This document shows positions 22,497 to 26,816 of a DNA stretch of 26,816 nt, one piece after another (within the stretch, counting starts at the first letter, position 1; every line of letters begins with the position of its first letter). This DNA is from an uncultured Bacillota bacterium. Its GTDB lineage: Bacteria; Bacillota; Clostridia; Christensenellales; UBA1242. The notes beneath the pieces were generated by a model. The model had not been told where the DNA came from. It ran no database searches and worked only from the letters and a program-made list of their open reading frames with translations. A program made the position numbers and the translations under genes. The DNA lies in NCBI GenBank assembly GCA_949282835.1, contig CASDQU010000048.1:1-26816 (forward strand), read 5' to 3'.

Positions 22497-23738
22497 TTAT
22501 AAATATTTCAACTTTTTCTCAACCGCTTCTATGAGTTCTTCTTTGTTATTCTCAATAAGCCCATCAAAGATATCACTAAGTAAACTCTCTAAAATAGGAT
22601 TATATCTATTTGATTTTACAGTAGGATAGTGTTTTTTAATATCTTCACCTGTGATTTTTAAGTCTTTAACTGATACAATAAGCTTGTGAGAAATAATATA
22701 TTTATAGAAGAATTGATATTTATTAGCCAAATATTTTGATTTGTGTATAAGAAGAGCATATATCTCTGGAAAATTATCAAAGTATTTAAAGAAATATGGT
22801 TTGTTTTGTTGCCTATTTAATGCTTCATAATATCCTGAAAGTATATTTATATATTGCTCTACCATTTTTTTAGGCATTTTAAAAGAGTCGGATAGAATTA
22901 AATTTAGATAGTATGAAATAGAAATTGGATTAACAGTGTCAATGACATCTATTAAAAATCCTTTTGATTTTCTATCAACTTTTTTAACCATTTTAAATTT
23001 AATTTTAGGACTATCAATTCCAAAAATTGGCCAAAGCTTGGCATTATTGAATTGTTTTAAGGCTGTCATATAAGCATTTTTCTTTGCAATTTTAGGATAT
23101 TTGAGAGGGCTATGAAGTATTCTTGTTATTTCATATATAAAGCGCTCACCTGACACTGCTGTAAGATTATTCTTATAACTTAAGGCAGATTGCTTGGTCT
23201 CTTTGTCAATTTTAAAATTAAGCTCACATTGAAAACGAAATAATCTTAAAATTCGCAGACCATCATGGCAAAAAACTTGGTCTGGAGTTTCTACCGTTTT
23301 TATAATTTTTCGATTGATATCGTCTATACCATTATAAAAATCCAATATCTTTTCATTCGTTATGTCATAATAAATTGCATTGCAAGTAAAGTCGCGTCTT
23401 TTTGCGTCCTCTTTTATATCTTGAACAAACTCCACTCTCTCTGGTAAATGTTGACCGTTATTTGGATAAAAGTCCTTGCGAAGAGTTGTATATTCTAAAA
23501 CCTCGCCGCTGTCAAGAGTAATCAAGGCACTACCCAAAGTTTTGCTTTTAATTTTTATTTTATATTTGCTACCATTTAAAATTTTTTCTACCTCTTCCAC
23601 TTTTAAAGCTGATACAATATCTATATCATCTTTTGGCAAGCCCATTATAGAATTTCTAACAAAACCGCCCACAATATATAATGGACAAGGGAAAAGATTT
23701 GATAAATCTATTAAACTTTGTGGAACTTCCATCTGCAT
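22497..23738 (-). CDS. cca: CCA tRNA nucleotidyltransferase / poly(A) polymerase family
   Basis: 413 residues of the class II nucleotidyltransferase family, which adds or repairs the 3' CCA of tRNAs. The head domain has YIVGGFVRNSIMG (22-34) and the metal-binding pair D38/D40 in DDIDIV. RRDFTCNAIYYDI is the second conserved block, and LRILRLFRFQCELNFKIDKET the ribose/base-recognition region. The tail is helical and diverged. There is no HD domain. Shine-Dalgarno AGAGGA lies six bases before the ATG; a second in-frame ATG two codons on is also possible. It is a single gene, divergent from the P-type ATPase. Confidence 0.93.
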   Translation of the reverse strand: MQMEVPQSLIDLSNLFPCPLYIVGGFVRNSIMGLPKDDIDIVSALKVEEVEKILNGSKYKIKIKSKTLGSALITLDSGEVLEYTTLRKDFYPNNGQHLPERVEFVQDIKEDAKRRDFTCNAIYYDITNEKILDFYNGIDDINRKIIKTVETPDQVFCHDGLRILRLFRFQCELNFKIDKETKQSALSYKNNLTAVSGERFIYEITRILHSPLKYPKIAKKNAYMTALKQFNNAKLWPIFGIDSPKIKFKMVKKVDRKSKGFLIDVIDTVNPISISYYLNLILSDSFKMPKKMVEQYINILSGYYEALNRQQNKPYFFKYFDNFPEIYALLIHKSKYLANKYQFFYKYIISHKLIVSVKDLKITGEDIKKHYPTVKSNRYNPILESLLSDIFDGLIENNKEELIEAVEKKLKYL

Positions 23739-23895
23739 ATTCTTTCCTCTATTTTAATAAATTATTTTTGTATTAAAAGCTAAACTGAAAACTAGTAATT
23801 TGACTTGTAAAAACCAATAAATTTTTAACATTGCTTAGCATATTTATAGAATAGCCCTTTTATTATTTAAAGTCAAATCTATTTAATAATAAAGT

Positions 23896-23925
23896 TTGAC
23901 AATTTGTCAATAAATATTTTATAAT
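23896..23925 (+). promoter_or_regulatory. Consensus promoter of the P-type ATPase with overlapping palindrome
   Basis: TTGACA (23896-23901), an 18-base spacer and TATAAT (23920-23925). The -35 forms half of a perfect palindrome TTGACAA-T-TTGTCAA (23896-23910), a plausible repressor site. The ATG at 23939 is 13 bases after the -10 box with no Shine-Dalgarno, so the leader would be about six bases. Confidence 0.65.
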
Positions 23926-23938
23926 AAAATAAGATTGT

Positions 23939-26518
23939 ATGAGAAAAAAGAAAACTGAGACAATATATCCTTGTCTACTTAAACATAAAATTAAATATAA
24001 TAAAAAATTGTCAGAAATAAATTCGCTGTCAATACTTTTTTATACTCTTGAAGGAGTACAAAATAATAGACCTTTCATAGAAAAAGTAATGGACAGCTTT
24101 AAGTTTAAACATAAAGAAAAACAAGAATCACCTATTGTTACAGAAAATGTTGAAAGATATAATCCTGACATCCATACTGGACTAAACAAAGAACAAATTG
24201 AAAACAGAACGCAAAACAATTTGACTAATAATACTAAAGTTAAATCCACAAAATCATATGCTTCAATTTTTTTCAAAAATATCTTCACCTTTTTCAATAT
24301 GCTTTGGCTGATAATTGCGGTGGCTTTACTTTTAGTTGGCTCTTATAGTGATTTGATTTTTATTCTTGTTATAGTCGCAAATACTGCAATAGCAATAATA
24401 CAAGAGATAAGAGCCAAAATTGCAGTCGAAAAGCTTTCTATTGTAACTGCTCCCTTAGTTAAAACGGTAAGAGAGGGAGAAACTCGGGAAATTGCCGCCG
24501 ATAAACTTTTGCTTGATGATGTAATTATATTAACAAGCGGAAATCAAATCCCTGCCGACTGTATCATACTTGACGGCAAAGTAGATGTAAATGAAAGCTT
24601 GCTGACAGGAGAATCTAATGCCATTGAAAAAAATGTCAATGATACCTTACTTAGTGGCAGCTTTATTGTCTCAGGACTATGCTATGCCAAAGTTAATAAA
24701 ATTGGAAGAGATAATTATATCTACCAAATGGCTAAAAAAGCAAAGGAATTTAAAGCCCCTCAATCCAACCTTTTCAAAGACTTGAATAGACTTATTAAAT
24801 ATATTGGTATTGCACTTGTTCCAATCGGTATTCTCACCTTTTTAAAGGAATATTCAGTGGCTGGCTCAACTATTAAAGACCAAATTACCAATACAAGTGG
24901 TGCGCTTACAAGTATGATTCCTGCAGGTATGTTCTTACTTGTTACTATCAGCCTTGCCATAGGCGTTATTAAACTAACAAGAAAGAAAACGCTTGTTAGA
25001 GACCTCTATTCCATTGAAATGCTTGCTCGAACAGATGTCCTATGTCTTGATAAAACAGGAACTATCACTGATGGTACTATGAAAGTAGTTGACTTTTTAA
25101 CTTTTACCAAAAAACGCAAATCAAGCATTACAAAACTCTTGGCAAGTGTGCTTAATGCTCAAAAAACTATGAATGCAACATCTAATGCCATGATTATGGA
25201 GTTTGGTAGAAATGAAGATTATAAAGCAATCAATGTGGTTGAATTTTCTTCTGAACGCAAATATTCAATAACCCAGCTGCAAAATAAAAAAATATATTTC
25301 TTAGGCGCTGCCACAAGAATAGGTTGTCCTCTAACTATGCAGCAGCAAGAAAGCATCAAACAGATGCAAAGCAAAGGGCTGAGAGTTCTCGCTTTTGCTG
25401 AACAAGCAAGTGGCGCTTTTGATAAAAATATGTCTGGGAAAAAATCCACCCTACTTGCACTTGTTATAATAGAGGAAAAAATTAGAGAAGATGCTATCGA
25501 AACAATCCAATGGTTTAAAGATAATGGCGTTGAAATCAAAATCATATCTGGTGATGACCCTGCTACAGTATCAAAAATAGCTGGAAGAGTTGGAGTTGAC
25601 CACAGTGATAAATATGTTTCTCTTGATGGAGTTAGTCTAAAAGATGTAGAAACTATGGCTGACCAGTTTACTGTTTTTGGAAGAGTTACACCTGAGCAAA
25701 AATATACTATAATTAAAGCATTAAAAAATAAAGGTAAAGTGGTGGCAATGACGGGAGATGGCGTAAATGATACCCTTGCCCTAAAAGAAGCAGACTGCTC
25801 AATAGCTATGGCAGATGGAAGCGAAGTCGCAAGAAGTATATCAAAACTAGTTTTGCTTGAGTCAAATTTCTCATCCCTTCCTGATGTGGTAAAAGAAGGC
25901 AGACAAGTTGTAAATAATGTTCAAAATTCCTCCTCTCTCTTCCTAATGAAAACATTTTTTGCAATTATCTTAACAATTATCACACTATTTATTCAATTAC
26001 CTTATCCTTTTAGACCGAGCATGATGATGCTTCTAGAATTCTTTGTAATTGGCTTGCCTTCATTTATGCTTACTTTTGAACCTAATAGCAAACATATTAA
26101 AGGTAATTTTATACCGCAAGTTATGAAAAGAGCATTGCCAAGAGCATTACTTATGCTAATTAATGTATTAATTATAATGTCATTATACTATTCACAAACT
26201 ATACAAACTTTAACATTTAGCGAATATAGAACGCTTGTAGTACTCATTTTGACATATACAGGATTTTTAAATCTTGCCACCCTATGTTATCCTTTCACTT
26301 TGCTAAAAGCGATAACTTTAGGAATATCTTTTGTAGGTATTACTGGCGCAATAATCGCAATTCCAAAACTATTCTCAATATATGACCACTCTGTAACTGT
26401 TTTAATCACTTTCTTTGCTATTATATTAGTTTCAATTCTTCTTTTAATTCTCATTAAACTAAACAAAAAACGAATTGATAAACTGAGAGACAAATTAATT
26501 AGCCTGCTTCAAAAATAA
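23939..26518 (+). CDS. Cation-transporting P-type ATPase (CtpE-like)
   Basis: An 859-residue integral membrane pump. The actuator loop has LTGES (about 221-225), the phosphorylation site is D371 in DKTGT, and the hinge TGDGVNDTLALKEADCSIAMADGSEVARSISKLVLLES lies near 605; this last stretch and VVNNVQNSSSLFLMKTFF are typical of the CtpE group, whose mycobacterial member takes up calcium. In the fourth membrane segment the usual PEGL is PAGM (IPAGMFLLVTISLAIG), so the transported ion cannot be read from it. An unusual 85-residue polar N-terminus precedes the family match. The ATG used has a strong promoter but no ribosome site; the ATG at residue 51 is an alternative start. Confidence 0.9.
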   Translation: MRKKKTETIYPCLLKHKIKYNKKLSEINSLSILFYTLEGVQNNRPFIEKVMDSFKFKHKEKQESPIVTENVERYNPDIHTGLNKEQIENRTQNNLTNNTKVKSTKSYASIFFKNIFTFFNMLWLIIAVALLLVGSYSDLIFILVIVANTAIAIIQEIRAKIAVEKLSIVTAPLVKTVREGETREIAADKLLLDDVIILTSGNQIPADCIILDGKVDVNESLLTGESNAIEKNVNDTLLSGSFIVSGLCYAKVNKIGRDNYIYQMAKKAKEFKAPQSNLFKDLNRLIKYIGIALVPIGILTFLKEYSVAGSTIKDQITNTSGALTSMIPAGMFLLVTISLAIGVIKLTRKKTLVRDLYSIEMLARTDVLCLDKTGTITDGTMKVVDFLTFTKKRKSSITKLLASVLNAQKTMNATSNAMIMEFGRNEDYKAINVVEFSSERKYSITQLQNKKIYFLGAATRIGCPLTMQQQESIKQMQSKGLRVLAFAEQASGAFDKNMSGKKSTLLALVIIEEKIREDAIETIQWFKDNGVEIKIISGDDPATVSKIAGRVGVDHSDKYVSLDGVSLKDVETMADQFTVFGRVTPEQKYTIIKALKNKGKVVAMTGDGVNDTLALKEADCSIAMADGSEVARSISKLVLLESNFSSLPDVVKEGRQVVNNVQNSSSLFLMKTFFAIILTIITLFIQLPYPFRPSMMMLLEFFVIGLPSFMLTFEPNSKHIKGNFIPQVMKRALPRALLMLINVLIIMSLYYSQTIQTLTFSEYRTLVVLILTYTGFLNLATLCYPFTLLKAITLGISFVGITGAIIAIPKLFSIYDHSVTVLITFFAIILVSILLLILIKLNKKRIDKLRDKLISLLQK

Positions 26519-26534
26519 GCAATAATTATCAATC

Positions 26535-26560
26535 AAAAAAGGCGCAAGAATTTGCGCCTT
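26535..26560 (+). terminator. Terminator hairpin after the P-type ATPase, T-tract missing
   Basis: A 9-bp stem AAGGCGCAA (26539-26547) with TTGCGCCTT (26552-26560) and loop GAAT, preceded by an A-tract. The T-tract expected on the right is replaced by the repeat element, which starts at the next base. This is the same arrangement as at 352-371 but with a different hairpin. Confidence 0.7.
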
Positions 26561-26816
26561 AGTTTGTAGACAAATAAATCAGACTGTTCAAAAACAAGCG
26601 ATGCAAGGCTCGAAAAATGCCTAAAAGCAGGAGTTTAGTCTCCCTAAATGACTGTTTTTAGGTGTTTTATTTGGGGACACCCCGTAAATGCTTTGGCATT
26701 TATGGGGAGAGGAAAAGGCGAGCGTTAAAGTCTAAGTTGTTTTTAACAACTTGACATAAGCGTAGCCTTTGACGAAAACGCAGCAAGAAAATTTTTATTA
26801 AATTTTCGGTCGCGCC
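26561..26816. mobile_element. Repeat element, copy 2 (longer form, cut by the window end)
   Basis: It starts AGTTTGTAGACAAATAAA and then the inverted-repeat end CAGACTGTTCAAAAA (26580-26594), matching copy 1 at about 90% for the first 100 bases. It carries about 100 extra bases (26671-26780) with hairpins CCCCGTAAATGC/GCATTTATGGGG (26680-26707) and AAGTTGTT/AACAACTT (26734-26752), then rejoins copy 1 at AGCAAGAAAA...TTTTCGGTC (26784-26811). The right inverted repeat is expected just beyond the window. It has no coding capacity that I can see. Confidence 0.7.

Noticed and set aside
25219..25545. Minus-strand open frame of 108 codons inside the P-type ATPase
   Set aside because: It is antisense to the conserved phosphorylation/nucleotide domain, with no promoter or ribosome site.
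1..26816. CRISPR arrays, tRNA or rRNA genes, prophage or defence genes
   Set aside because: None of the characteristic repeats, cloverleaf signatures or protein families was found in the window.

Overview
This window comes from an AT-rich (roughly 30% G+C by eye), endospore-forming member of the Firmicutes, most likely an uncultured Clostridia-type lineage. The evidence is spoIIID, a spoIIQ-like LytM protein, spoVB, a VanW/G5 cell-wall protein, the order glmU-like / pth / mfd / prsA-like known from Bacillus and Clostridium chromosomes, and CDSs that all read in the standard code. It is mainly ordinary chromosome. I saw no prophage, CRISPR array, defence island, rRNA or tRNA.

Layout. 1-610: a DUF1858 redox-disulfide protein, then a short repeat element lodged in its terminator. 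611-2458 (minus): hflX and a lipoprotein. 2529-3446 (plus): class II aldolase. 3471-9638 (minus): spoIIID, acyl carrier protein, spoIIQ-like M23 protein, small membrane/secreted proteins, a large flippase-like membrane protein and a PrsA/SurA-type lipoprotein. 9828-14328 (minus): mfd, pth and a degenerate GlmU homologue, apparently one operon with overlapping genes. 14562-15677 (plus): an unrecognised surface protein. 15710-18389 (minus): DUF4363, DUF421 and spoVB. 18450-18617 (plus): a 55-residue LysM microprotein. 18761-23738: TVP38-family protein (minus), VanW/G5 protein (plus), small membrane protein (minus), a YugP-type protein without its zinc-protease motif (plus) and the tRNA nucleotidyltransferase (minus). 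23939-26518 (plus): a CtpE-like P-type ATPase. From 26561 to the end: a second, longer copy of the repeat element.

Functional themes. Sporulation and envelope genes dominate (spoIIID, spoIIQ-like, spoVB, LysM, VanW, DUF421/DUF4363), mixed with translation and repair housekeeping (hflX, pth, mfd, cca). Convergent gene pairs are separated by compact bidirectional terminators, several of which overlap stop codons.

Four observations stand out. (1) A repeat element with 15-bp terminal inverted repeats sits directly against terminator hairpins in both copies. In the complete copy the 20-bp terminator hairpin is present on both sides, as if duplicated on insertion. (2) Four genes have good sigma-A promoters whose -10 box ends only 6-7 bases before the ATG with no Shine-Dalgarno, so leaderless mRNAs are predicted. 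(3) Two intact genes encode apparently inactive relatives of enzymes: a GlmU homologue and a YugP-type zinc peptidase. (4) The start region of the spoIIQ-like gene contains both a sigma-F-like promoter and a sequence complementary to its own Shine-Dalgarno.
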